Shown piece after piece: positions 1 through 7,615 of a stretch of DNA of 64,000 bases (its first letter is position 1; each line of letters begins with the position of its first letter). The DNA is taken from assembly GCF_038004425.1 (NCBI RefSeq), contig NZ_JBBORC010000001.1, forward strand, positions 3,752,501 through 3,816,500. The letters run 5' to 3'. The stretch is from Solibacillus sp. FSL W7-1464. GTDB lineage: Bacteria > Bacillota > Bacilli > Bacillales_A > Planococcaceae. Both the position numbers and the translations under genes were made by a program. The notes below the pieces were generated by a model. The model did no database searches, was not told where the DNA came from, and worked only from the letters and a program-made list of their open reading frames with translations.

Positions 1-2
1 TT

Positions 3-134
3 GTAAGTATTCCTCTACACCGAGACAAGGAAGTTTCATTTGAAGATATTAATGAATTTATAAAAGCGCATAAATTTGTATCTATTGAACAAAATATATT
101 TGGCTATGAAATTTCTACAAAGCGTTATCCTTAA
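3..134 (+). CDS. C-terminal end of an unidentified protein (partial)
   Basis: The third forward frame is open from the window edge to a TAA at 132-134 and encodes 43 residues ending in KRYP. The other two forward frames have early stops. A terminator-like hairpin follows at 161-206, which supports a real gene end. I do not recognise the family. In Bacillus subtilis the neighbour of kbaA in this orientation is pdaB, but this tail does not resemble what I know of the PdaB C terminus. Only the last 43 codons are visible, so no function is assigned. Confidence 0.45.
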   Translation, partial: VSIPLHRDKEVSFEDINEFIKAHKFVSIEQNIFGYEISTKRYP

Positions 135-160
135 ATTTAAAATCTACTATATAACTAAAA

Positions 161-206
161 AAGGGCTGCCACGAAATTTTTCATTTCTGTGATCGCCCTT
201 TTTTTA
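161..206. terminator. Terminator hairpin between the partial gene and kbaA
   Basis: An imperfect stem opens with AAGGGC and closes with GCCCTT, with CAC/GTG and GAAA/TTTC pairs inside. It is followed by a T-run on the plus strand and, read from the minus strand, by a run of T from the A-run at 157-162. It can serve both the plus-strand partial gene and kbaA, which converge here. The T-run overlaps the last codons of kbaA. Confidence 0.65.
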
Positions 207-884
207 TGCTTTTACAGCTTTCGTTGTTTCTTTTCGTGCTTTGCGACGCTCTTCCAATCGTTTTCGATCTTCTTCTGATTGTGCATTGTATTTTGGCAAC
301 ATTAAAATTTGGTATGCATTAACGGCTACTAATGGGAATAATAGTAGTGCAACATATACATCAATATTATCTTGTCTTCCCATTAAAGCGATGATCCATT
401 CCAATGATGTAATAACGATCATAAAAAACAATGTCGAAATCAGCACATGCGGCTTTTGCGTCATTTTGATTTTTTTTATTGCTGTCCATATAGCCGCGGC
501 GATTAGTACCGTAAGTAAGAAACCATAAAAAACCCAGTCTCCCGCTGCATTTGCTCCCGGTGCAAAACGGAAAACAATAATATCCACCAACACGATAATG
601 ATTAATAAAATTTGAATCCAATTCCAAAGTGTCAAAGATCTAAATATATTGACCCCGACTTGATGTAATGTCAAATAAGCGAAAAAGCCTGCTTGTGCCA
701 TTACACTCATCGTCATCCCTAATACGATATTCCAAACTACTGCAGCAAGAAATTCCGAGATTTCTCCGTTCGCTAAGTATGGCTGGTAAAAGTCCCAACG
801 AATAATTAACGAGGCAACTGCATTAACTAAACCACCGATTACTAATGCCCAAAAAGCAAACTTCACCCAGTTTCGTATCGTCAC
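204..884 (-). CDS. kbaA: KinB-signalling pathway activation protein KbaA
   Basis: The product is an integral membrane protein of about 226 residues with roughly six hydrophobic segments and a charged lysine/arginine/glutamate-rich C-terminal tail. This matches KbaA, which helps the sporulation sensor kinase KinB feed the phosphorelay. The frame stays open upstream to 1094, but I chose the GTG at 882-884 because a GGGGG Shine-Dalgarno lies 9 nt before it and the protein then begins at the first membrane segment. The longer version would run through the divergent gerD start. Placement beside gerD, salA and cwlD is the same as in B. subtilis. The family assignment rests on hydrophobic pattern, remembered similarity and synteny. 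Confidence 0.85.
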   Translation of the reverse strand: MTIRNWVKFAFWALVIGGLVNAVASLIIRWDFYQPYLANGEISEFLAAVVWNIVLGMTMSVMAQAGFFAYLTLHQVGVNIFRSLTLWNWIQILLIIIVLVDIIVFRFAPGANAAGDWVFYGFLLTVLIAAAIWTAIKKIKMTQKPHVLISTLFFMIVITSLEWIIALMGRQDNIDVYVALLLFPLVAVNAYQILMLPKYNAQSEEDRKRLEERRKARKETTKAVKA

Positions 885-1032
885 GAACAAATTCCCCCAT
901 TTTTTAATATATCTTGTATATTTTATCAATTTGATGTGAAAAAAGCGACCTCTCTTAAAAGATGTTACATACAATCGGTAAAATTGTGAACAATAAGCGA
1001 AAGCGCATAAATGAAGAAAGGTCGTGAGAAAA

Positions 1033-1650
1033 GTGAAACGATTAATCATACTAGCCTTTTCCCTCATTCTCCTTGCCGGTTGTAATGATGCCAAATCGAC
1101 GACAATGTCTTATGATGAAGTAAAGAAAATTATGGTCGATGCCATTCAGACAGAGGACGGGAAAAAAGCAATTCGCCAAATGTTTGAAGATAAGAATTTC
1201 CGGGAGTTGCTTATTTTAAATACGGAGGAAGTTAAAAAAGCGACCGAGGAGACAATGTTGTCAAAAGAGGCAATGGATTTTTGGATTAAAACATTCGAAG
1301 ACCCGAAATTCAAAGAAACATTCGCAAAAAGTATGCAGGATCAGCAGGAAGATCTTATGAAAAACTTACTGAACGACGCCAGCTACCAGGAAGCTTTAAC
1401 GTCTTTCTTCGACCAGCCGGATATGCAAAAACAGCTGGAAAGCATAATGAAAGGTGCCGTCATGCGAAAAGAGCTTGAAAAAATCGTAATGGAAACAATC
1501 GAAAATCCGCTTATGCAGACAAAATGGCAGGATCTCATTAAAAAGAGCGGTGAAGCTTCATCCGAAAAGGAATCGGAATCGGGATCTGAATCCGGGTCCG
1601 GCTCCGAGAAGGAAAGCGGCGGCGGTAAAGAAAGTGGTGGAGGATCATAA
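1033..1650 (+). CDS. gerD: Spore germination lipoprotein GerD
   Basis: The N terminus is a lipoprotein signal: a short basic start, a hydrophobic run and a lipobox ending LLAGC, so the mature protein should be anchored by a diacylglyceryl-cysteine. The middle is a charged helical domain with the GerD-type repeats of ED(P/K)xF. The tail is a low-complexity Ser/Glu/Gly stretch ending GGGS. GerD is an inner-spore-membrane scaffold that clusters nutrient germinant receptors. I prefer the GTG at 1033 because AGAAAGG at 1015-1021 is then correctly spaced; an in-frame GTG at 1024 lies inside the extended Shine-Dalgarno. It is transcribed opposite to its neighbours, as in B. subtilis. Confidence 0.9.
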   Translation: MKRLIILAFSLILLAGCNDAKSTTMSYDEVKKIMVDAIQTEDGKKAIRQMFEDKNFRELLILNTEEVKKATEETMLSKEAMDFWIKTFEDPKFKETFAKSMQDQQEDLMKNLLNDASYQEALTSFFDQPDMQKQLESIMKGAVMRKELEKIVMETIENPLMQTKWQDLIKKSGEASSEKESESGSESGSGSEKESGGGKESGGGS

Positions 1651-1653
1651 AAA

Positions 1654-1697
1654 AACAACCAGTCGTCTCATTCGGGACAACTGGTTGTTTTTTTATT
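1654..1697. terminator. Bidirectional terminator between gerD and salA
   Basis: A 10-bp stem (AACAACCAGT with ACTGGTTGTT) has an A-run on its left and a T-run on its right, so it can stop transcription from both directions. It sits between the convergent gerD and salA genes and overlaps the end of salA. Confidence 0.9.
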
Positions 1698-2751
1698 TTT
1701 TAATTAACTCTGAAATAATTTCTTCAGCGATTTGCAAATAGATTTTACCTGTTGGGTGACTTTCTGCATAGACAGATGGTGCAAAGTCTTCCTCTGTCCA
1801 ATCTGGTTGTCCTAATGGAATTTGACCAAGTAATTTTGTGCGCAGTTCATCAGCAAGCTTTGGACCGCCACCTTGACCAAATACAAATTCTTTTTCCCCT
1901 GATTTGCTTTCATACCAAGCCATATTCTCAATAACACCAAGAATTTCATGATTTGTCTGTAATGCCATCGCACCTGCACGGGCTGCTACGAAAGCGGCTG
2001 TCGGATGAGGTGTTGTTACAACAATCTCTTTTGAAGACGGCAGCATTTGGTGAATGTCCAGAGCTACGTCCCCTGTTCCTGGTGGTAAATCCAATAGTAA
2101 GTAGTCTAAATCGCCCCACTCTACATCACGGAAGAACTGGTCCAATACTTTTCCAAGCATCGGTCCGCGCCATACGATTGGTGCATTATTTTCAACGAAG
2201 AATCCCATAGAGATAACTTTTACACCAAGACGCTCTACCGGGTAAATACGGTCATCTTTTACGACCGGCATTTCCGTAACACCCATCATGTCCGGTACAG
2301 AGAAACCATAAATATCGGCATCGATTAAACCGACTTTTTTGCCAAGGCGTGCTAGTGCAACTGCCATATTTACAGATACCGTCGATTTCCCTACTCCGCC
2401 TTTACCTGATGCGATTGAAATAAACTGTACGCTTGATAAAGGGGATAAAATATCCTGTGCTTCCGATTCCGTCGCTTGTCCACGGAATGATTGCAGTACT
2501 TCTGCAGGTAATTCTTCAAAACGAATCCCAACGGAAGCCGCGCCATTTTCCTTTAACACTTCAACAATTTTCATTTGCAGTGTCATTTGTTCAGGCGTAT
2601 TAGTTTTTGCGATTGCAATACGAACACTCACATGCGCTTTTTCCGCTTTAATCGAAACGTTTGTTACACCTTTTGTTTCTGCTAGTGATTTATGTAAAAA
2701 CGGATCTTGTAGTTCTCCTAGTAGTTCTCGGACTTGTTCCTCATTTAACAT
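1693..2751 (-). CDS. salA: Mrp/NBP35-family ATP-binding protein SalA
   Basis: The protein has an N-terminal MIP18/DUF59-like domain of about 90 residues, then a MinD/Mrp-type P-loop ATPase domain. The deviant Walker A motif GKGGVGKST is near residue 120. The family carries or scaffolds iron-sulfur clusters; the B. subtilis orthologue at this locus, SalA, also represses scoC in an ATP-dependent way. I chose the ATG at 2751 because the Shine-Dalgarno AGGGGAG is well spaced for it and overlaps the alternative GTG at 2760. Neighbours cwlD and gerD match the B. subtilis arrangement. An Fe-S carrier role and a regulatory role cannot be separated from sequence alone. Confidence 0.9.
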   Translation of the reverse strand: MLNEEQVRELLGELQDPFLHKSLAETKGVTNVSIKAEKAHVSVRIAIAKTNTPEQMTLQMKIVEVLKENGAASVGIRFEELPAEVLQSFRGQATESEAQDILSPLSSVQFISIASGKGGVGKSTVSVNMAVALARLGKKVGLIDADIYGFSVPDMMGVTEMPVVKDDRIYPVERLGVKVISMGFFVENNAPIVWRGPMLGKVLDQFFRDVEWGDLDYLLLDLPPGTGDVALDIHQMLPSSKEIVVTTPHPTAAFVAARAGAMALQTNHEILGVIENMAWYESKSGEKEFVFGQGGGPKLADELRTKLLGQIPLGQPDWTEEDFAPSVYAESHPTGKIYLQIAEEIISELIKK

Positions 2752-2785
2752 ATCAAACACTCCCCTGAATGAAATTACAATTGTT

Positions 2786-2814
2786 AGTATATCATAATCG
2801 ATTCGTATTGTTAT
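2786..2814 (-). promoter_or_regulatory. Candidate sigma-A promoter for salA
   Basis: Read on the minus strand, ATAACA is followed after 17 bp by TATACT, about 30 bp upstream of the salA start. The -10 is good and the -35 only fair. Confidence 0.45.
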
Positions 2815-2824
2815 TACATGTTGC

Positions 2825-3538
2825 CTACTCGTATTTTACGTGAATATAATTTTCGATGCCACGCGCAATCGCAAATGCCATTTTTTCCTGATAGCTGTCA
2901 TTTGCCAGTAAATCACGCTCTTCCTCATTGCTTAAAAAACCTGTTTCGACTAATACAGCCGGCTTTTCGACTTTCTTTAATAAATAAACATTTTTAATCG
3001 CCAGTGCTTCGCGTTCCGTATTTTCCATCGTCTCTCGAATTGATTGCTGAACAGCCTGTGCGAGTGCCGCACTTTTCTCATGTCCTGTCTGATGGTAAAA
3101 CACTTGCGCCCCTCTCCACTTGCTATTTGGGATTGCATTTGCATGAATCGTAATGAATAGATCCGGTTCATGTGATTCTACTAACGTTTCACGTAAAAAG
3201 ATGTCCTGTTTTTTACGCTCACGAAGTGTTGGAAAGGTCTCACTTGGTGCATGTTCACTTAATACATCCCCATCTGTTGAACGTGTTAATACTACTTCTG
3301 CCCCTAAACGTGTCAATTGACGAGCTACTTTTTTTGTAATTGCCAGTGTCACATCTTTTTCGATTACCTCTCCATTTGAGGCACCACCATCAACTCCTCC
3401 ATGACCAGCATCTAATACAATTTTTACCCCACCTAATGGCTCGGGCAAAAAAAATCGCCGGTCGGATGCATTCGTTTCATATACAACGACAAGCATCGAA
3501 CAAAAAATTACGAATATGAGTGCAAGCCAACGTCTCAA
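2825..3538 (-). CDS. cwlD: N-acetylmuramoyl-L-alanine amidase CwlD (germination-specific)
   Basis: An N-terminal signal or membrane anchor is followed by an Amidase_3 domain. Visible motifs are LDAGHGG (zinc His), the Glu of the region before DVTLAI, TIHANA (zinc His) and VETGFLSN with the catalytic Glu. CwlD removes peptide side chains from muramic acid during spore cortex synthesis, the first step to muramic-delta-lactam. Start choice is difficult: the frame opens with GTG at 3547, but AAAGGACGGTG overlaps that codon and is correctly spaced for TTG at 3538. That Shine-Dalgarno lies inside the terminator hairpin of the upstream ABC operon, so expression probably needs a promoter and RNA structure not evident here. 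Confidence 0.9.
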   Translation of the reverse strand: MRRWLALIFVIFCSMLVVVYETNASDRRFFLPEPLGGVKIVLDAGHGGVDGGASNGEVIEKDVTLAITKKVARQLTRLGAEVVLTRSTDGDVLSEHAPSETFPTLRERKKQDIFLRETLVESHEPDLFITIHANAIPNSKWRGAQVFYHQTGHEKSAALAQAVQQSIRETMENTEREALAIKNVYLLKKVEKPAVLVETGFLSNEEERDLLANDSYQEKMAFAIARGIENYIHVKYE

Positions 3539-3582
3539 AAAAAACACCGTCCTTTTTGCCTACTATACGCAAAAGGACGGTG
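3537..3582 (-). terminator. Strong intrinsic terminator overlapping the cwlD ribosome-binding site
   Basis: On the minus strand a 14-bp stem (CACCGTCCTTTTGC paired with its complement carrying one bulged A) is followed at once by eight T. It lies just after the stop codon of the ABC exporter gene at 3597. Its 3' arm contains the cwlD Shine-Dalgarno, and its T-run runs into the preferred cwlD start codon. Confidence 0.9.
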
Positions 3583-3596
3583 GAATATTCACCTTA

Positions 3597-5405
3597 TCAT
3601 TGCGACAAAAGCTGACGCTGTAATGTTGCATAAAAACCTTGTTCATTCATTAAAGAATCATGATTTCCCTGCTCTAAAATCCGGCCATCTTTAATGACAA
3701 TGATCTGGTCTGCATTTTCAATTGTTTTAAGACGGTGTGCAATGACAAAGCTCGTACGCCCTTCCATCAAATTGTTCAAACCTTTTTGAATATGCACTTC
3801 TGTCATCGTATCCACACTTGAAGTTGCTTCGTCTAAAATCAAGATGTCGGGATCCTCTAAAATTGCACGTGCAATCGCTATAAGCTGACGCTGCCCCTGA
3901 CTTAAATTTAAGCCCCCGCTTGTAAGCACTGTTTCGTACTGTTCAGGCAAATACTTTATAAAATTATGTGCATATGCAATTTTTGCCGCTTGTTCAACTT
4001 CATCATCCGTTGCATGGAGCTTACCGAAACGGATATTCTCACGTACTGTTCCTGAAAACAAGTACGTATCCTGCAGTACGACTCCGACATGATCACGCAC
4101 ATTCGTCATCTTGTATTGCCCAATTGGTTCACCGTCCAATAAGATCCGGCCCCCTGTCGCATCATAAAATCGGGTTAATAGCTGGATGATTGTCGTCTTC
4201 CCTGAACCAGTCGGACCAACGATGGCAACTGTCTCTCCTGCTTTTGCTTCAAAATCAATTCCGTGTAATACTGTCTTGCCCGTTTCATAAGCAAACTGAA
4301 CATTTTCGAACTTAACATCACCACTAAACTTTTCTTTCGCTTTTGCATTTCCCATATCTGCTACTTCCTTTGCTTCATCCAGCACTTCAAAAACGCGCTC
4401 GGAGCCCGCAATAGCCGATTGGAACGTATTGAGCAAGTTCGATAGCTGATTGATCGGTCGGAAAAACTGGCGGGTATACGTAACAAAAGATGCGATTACA
4501 CCGATTGTCAGTCCGCTTGTTACAGCCATGATTGCACCGGCACCTATTACAAGACTTAAACCTAAGTTGTTCATAAAGTTATTGATTGGGCCCATGAAGC
4601 CAGAAATTATATCAGCTCGCATTGCTGAACCGCGCAATCGCTCATTGGCTTCTTTAAACTCAGCGAGCGTTGATTTTTCCTGACCGAAAAGCGTAATAAT
4701 ATCCGCGTTCGAAATGGTTTCTTCAATATAACCATTCAAATTGCCCAGATCCCGTTGACGTGCTTTGTAGTTTACACTGCTTCGTTTAATAATCTGCTTT
4801 GTCGCATAGACGATGAGCGGAATAATAATGAGTGTTACTAGGGCTAATCGCCAATCTAAATAAAAGAGTGCAAAGGCCGTTCCGATAATCGTTAAAAAAC
4901 TCGAAACAATTTGAATGACACTTTGTGACAATGCGGCATTTAAATTTTCGATATCATTTGTCATCCGGCTCATTAAATCGCCTTGCTGTCTTTTGTCGTA
5001 AAAGGAAAGCGGCAATGACTGATACTGCTCAAACAGCTGTTGTCGCAGCCGGCGAATCGTTTTCTGTGAAACTCGAATCATGACGAATGTTTGAAGCCAA
5101 GTGAGTAAAGACGACGCGATATAGACGCCGGCTAAAATAAGTGCCATCCGAATCGCTCCCGGAACATCGAGCTTCACAATATAATCATCGATTGTTTTCC
5201 CGATCAGAAACGGGCCGACTAAGCTTAACAATGTACTAATAAATACGAAAATGACAACACTGATCAGTTCTACCTTTTGTATGCGTAAATAGCTCCAAAT
5301 ACGAAGCAATGTTTCTTTTTGATTTTTCGGCTTCACAACCGGACCTGTAAAGCGGCCACCTGGATGCCTCATTGGTGCAGGCGGTTCCCCTTGTTGTTTA
5401 TTCAC
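3597..5405 (-). CDS. ABC exporter half-transporter, catalytic subunit of a heterodimer
   Basis: The 602-residue protein has a six-helix exporter membrane domain (about residues 45-330) followed by an ATP-binding domain. Visible motifs are Walker A GPTGSGKTT (397-405), a Q-loop Gln near 445, Walker B ILILDE with catalytic Glu526, and the H-loop His557. The signature motif is LSQGQ instead of LSGGQ. It overlaps its upstream partner gene by 8 nt, indicating translational coupling. Together they look like a type IV heterodimeric multidrug or peptide exporter similar to B. subtilis YfiB/YfiC; the substrate is unknown. The N terminus carries an additional hydrophilic stretch of about 25 residues rich in Pro and Gly. 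Confidence 0.9.
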   Translation of the reverse strand: MNKQQGEPPAPMRHPGGRFTGPVVKPKNQKETLLRIWSYLRIQKVELISVVIFVFISTLLSLVGPFLIGKTIDDYIVKLDVPGAIRMALILAGVYIASSLLTWLQTFVMIRVSQKTIRRLRQQLFEQYQSLPLSFYDKRQQGDLMSRMTNDIENLNAALSQSVIQIVSSFLTIIGTAFALFYLDWRLALVTLIIIPLIVYATKQIIKRSSVNYKARQRDLGNLNGYIEETISNADIITLFGQEKSTLAEFKEANERLRGSAMRADIISGFMGPINNFMNNLGLSLVIGAGAIMAVTSGLTIGVIASFVTYTRQFFRPINQLSNLLNTFQSAIAGSERVFEVLDEAKEVADMGNAKAKEKFSGDVKFENVQFAYETGKTVLHGIDFEAKAGETVAIVGPTGSGKTTIIQLLTRFYDATGGRILLDGEPIGQYKMTNVRDHVGVVLQDTYLFSGTVRENIRFGKLHATDDEVEQAAKIAYAHNFIKYLPEQYETVLTSGGLNLSQGQRQLIAIARAILEDPDILILDEATSSVDTMTEVHIQKGLNNLMEGRTSFVIAHRLKTIENADQIIVIKDGRILEQGNHDSLMNEQGFYATLQRQLLSQ

Positions 5406-7137
5406 TTAAGGTCACCCCTTTTTCTGCCTGTGTTTTCGCCATCTCTTGATATAATGGACTTTCCTGCAATAATTGCTCATGTGTTCCTGCTGCGGCAATT
5501 TTCCCGTCGTCCATTACGAGTATTTGATCGGCATGACGAATGGAAGAGATTTTAGACGAGACAATAACTTTTGTGGCATCGCTAAATTGTTCTTCAATTG
5601 CCCGTTGAATCGTTTTTTCAGAAATACTGTCAACCGCACTTGTCACATCATCCAAAATTAAAATACTCGGTTTCCGGATAAAGGACCTCGCCATTGCCAA
5701 TCGCTGCTTTTGCCCGCCTGACAAGTTTGTTGCCCCTTGTGTGAGCAAGTGTTCTGTCCCTGCATCCAGCTTATCGACAAACTCCTGGGCGTTTGCTGAT
5801 TGCAATGCCTGCAAAATTTCCTCTGCTTTTGCATCGGGTTTGCCGTATCGTAAGTTGTCGGCGATCGTTTTTGAAAACAATGTCGCTTTTTGCGGCGCAA
5901 AGCCGACCGACTGGCGTAAATGTTCCAATGAATAGTTCCCGATCGGTAAACCGTCTATTTTTACGCTGCCACTGTCAGGATCAAACAGGCGCGGTATCAT
6001 TTTAACTAATGTCGATTTCCCGCTGCCTGTCATTCCGATAATGCCGACCGTTTCTCCCGCATTCACATGGAAGCTAATGTTTTTCAATACTGATTCTGTT
6101 TCTTTTAAATAGGAGAAGCTTACATTTTCAAAACTTATACTTCCTTGAATTTCCTTCGTCTCTGGTGCTGAAGGACTTATTAAGTCTGTTTTCTCTTCCA
6201 GCACTTCTACGATCCGCCCTGCGCTTGGTATTGCACGTGCCAACTGTACAAGTACCATTGAAGAACTCATCAGCCCCTGCATGACCATCATCAAATAATT
6301 GATAAAAGCAAGGATAACCCCCACTTGCAGCGTATTGTTATCTACTTTGATCGCACCCATCCAAAGTGCTGCAACAATACCTAAGTTCACGACAAACATC
6401 GTAAGCGGTGCAAGTACACCTATAATTTGATCGGCTGCCATACTGCGCTTCATCATCTGTGTGTTCACTCCGGTAAACTGCTCGATTTGATGATTTTTCC
6501 GATTGTATGCCTTAATGACCCGAATACCTGCCAAGTTTTCCTGGACTTTCGTATTTACAACATCGACAACCTTTTGCACTTTATGAAAAAGCTTTCCTGA
6601 AAGTGCCGTAAAATAGTACATGCAAAATGCCAAAATCGGTACAACGACCAACAAAATCGGAAATAACTCGCGTGCTGTAATAAAGACAATGACAATCGCC
6701 CCGATAAACATCATCGGTCCGCGGACAAATACTTTTAATAACATCGTCAGTGCACGCTGAAGCATCTCCATATCACTTGTTAAATTCGTAACAAGCTTTC
6801 CGAGCGTAAATTTATCTTTACTGCTATTTGAAAAGTACGTAATTGTTTCATATAAATCCTGACGTAGATCGGTTGAAAAGTTAACGGCCGTCCGTGATGC
6901 ATAAATCGAACACCCTACCCCTCCGATTAAGCCGATTACGGATGTCGCTATCATTAAGCCAAACATTTTCACAATATATGACGTATCATTTTGAGCAATC
7001 CCATCATCGATAATATGCTTTAATATTGTAGGCTGCAGTAAATCCATGCTTACCTCAATAACCATCATTACGGGAGCTATGATTGCAAATAATATATACG
7101 GCTTAATATATTTTGAGAGTTTCCATACTGCCTGCAT
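5398..7137 (-). CDS. ABC exporter half-transporter, degenerate-site subunit
   Basis: The 579-residue protein has a six-helix membrane domain (about 15-300) and an ATP-binding domain with Walker A GMTGSGKST (368-376) and a canonical LSGGQ (472-476). After Walker B the catalytic Glu is replaced by Asp497 (ILILDD), and the H-loop His position carries Ser528. These are the hallmarks of the non-hydrolysing site in heterodimeric exporters. The partner encoded at 3597-5405 has the complementary altered signature LSQGQ, so one consensus and one degenerate site would form. It is the middle gene of a three-gene unit beginning with the small protein at 7170-7454. The substrate is not deducible. Confidence 0.9.
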   Translation of the reverse strand: MQAVWKLSKYIKPYILFAIIAPVMMVIEVSMDLLQPTILKHIIDDGIAQNDTSYIVKMFGLMIATSVIGLIGGVGCSIYASRTAVNFSTDLRQDLYETITYFSNSSKDKFTLGKLVTNLTSDMEMLQRALTMLLKVFVRGPMMFIGAIVIVFITARELFPILLVVVPILAFCMYYFTALSGKLFHKVQKVVDVVNTKVQENLAGIRVIKAYNRKNHQIEQFTGVNTQMMKRSMAADQIIGVLAPLTMFVVNLGIVAALWMGAIKVDNNTLQVGVILAFINYLMMVMQGLMSSSMVLVQLARAIPSAGRIVEVLEEKTDLISPSAPETKEIQGSISFENVSFSYLKETESVLKNISFHVNAGETVGIIGMTGSGKSTLVKMIPRLFDPDSGSVKIDGLPIGNYSLEHLRQSVGFAPQKATLFSKTIADNLRYGKPDAKAEEILQALQSANAQEFVDKLDAGTEHLLTQGATNLSGGQKQRLAMARSFIRKPSILILDDVTSAVDSISEKTIQRAIEEQFSDATKVIVSSKISSIRHADQILVMDDGKIAAAGTHEQLLQESPLYQEMAKTQAEKGVTLSE

Positions 7138-7169
7138 TAAACAAGTTCACTTCCTTATGTTGTGAAAAA

Positions 7170-7454
7170 TTATTCCTCTTCTGTTGCCTGTGTATCTTCC
7201 AGCAATTCATTCAACTGAAACAAGCCTACGAAATCATTCATAATCGCTTCGGTCGCTTTCAGTTCTCCGGCAATAACAGGATGAATCGATTGCAAATCCG
7301 CAGACTCCAGCTGTTGTTTCAATGTTGAACGTTTCATTTCGAGTTGGCGGTAAAACTCCAGTGCACGCCCGCGACGGAAAGTTTGGGCACCTTTTGGGCG
7401 GCGCTTACCATGTTCTCCTTCTCCTCGATGTCTCTCCCTACCTTCTGATTTCAA
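7170..7454 (-). CDS. Small basic protein of unknown function, first gene of the ABC exporter operon
   Basis: I chose TTG at 7452-7454, preceded at 6 nt by GAGGTG, giving 94 residues; the open frame extends further without a ribosome-binding site. The N-terminal 30 residues are rich in Arg, Lys, Gly and His. The rest is predicted helical and contains TFRRGRALEFYRQLEMKR and a Glu-rich end. No helix-turn-helix, membrane segment or signal peptide is visible. It lies 32 bp upstream of the exporter genes under a promoter covered by a perfect inverted repeat. It might be a regulator or accessory protein of the exporter, but that rests on position only. Confidence 0.75.
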   Translation of the reverse strand: MKSEGRERHRGEGEHGKRRPKGAQTFRRGRALEFYRQLEMKRSTLKQQLESADLQSIHPVIAGELKATEAIMNDFVGLFQLNELLEDTQATEEE

Positions 7455-7482
7455 ATTTTTCACCTCATCGTTTTTGAATACT

Positions 7483-7512
7483 ATTGTATACCAATGTATA
7501 CAATTATGGCAA
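7483..7512 (-). promoter_or_regulatory. Promoter with overlapping palindromic operator for the ABC exporter operon
   Basis: On the minus strand TTGCCA and TACAAT are 18 bp apart. The spacer and -10 are covered by a perfect inverted repeat, ATTGTATAC-4-GTATACAAT, at 7483-7504. Such an arrangement is typical of an operator whose repressor blocks RNA polymerase. The arms resemble GntR/YtrA-type sites, but the cognate regulator is not identified in this window. Confidence 0.75.
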
Positions 7513-7553
7513 TGCATTAGAATACGTACAAATTTTTCTCAAACCCTTTTATT

Positions 7554-7581
7554 TTGTTTGTTCCTTAAATATCGTTACTAT
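7554..7581 (+). promoter_or_regulatory. Candidate promoter for the C45-type hydrolase gene
   Basis: TTGTTT and TACTAT are separated by 16 bp, 35 bp upstream of the preferred TTG start, leaving room for the AAGGGG ribosome-binding site at 7601-7606. The match is moderate. Confidence 0.4.
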
Positions 7582-7615
7582 GAAAAAAACAGTTTCATTA
7601 AAGGGGTACATAAAA

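Noticed and set aside
885-1094. N-terminal extension of the kbaA reading frame
   Set aside because: It overlaps the divergent gerD start and has no ribosome-binding site. GTG at 884 has a well spaced GGGGG and begins at the membrane domain.
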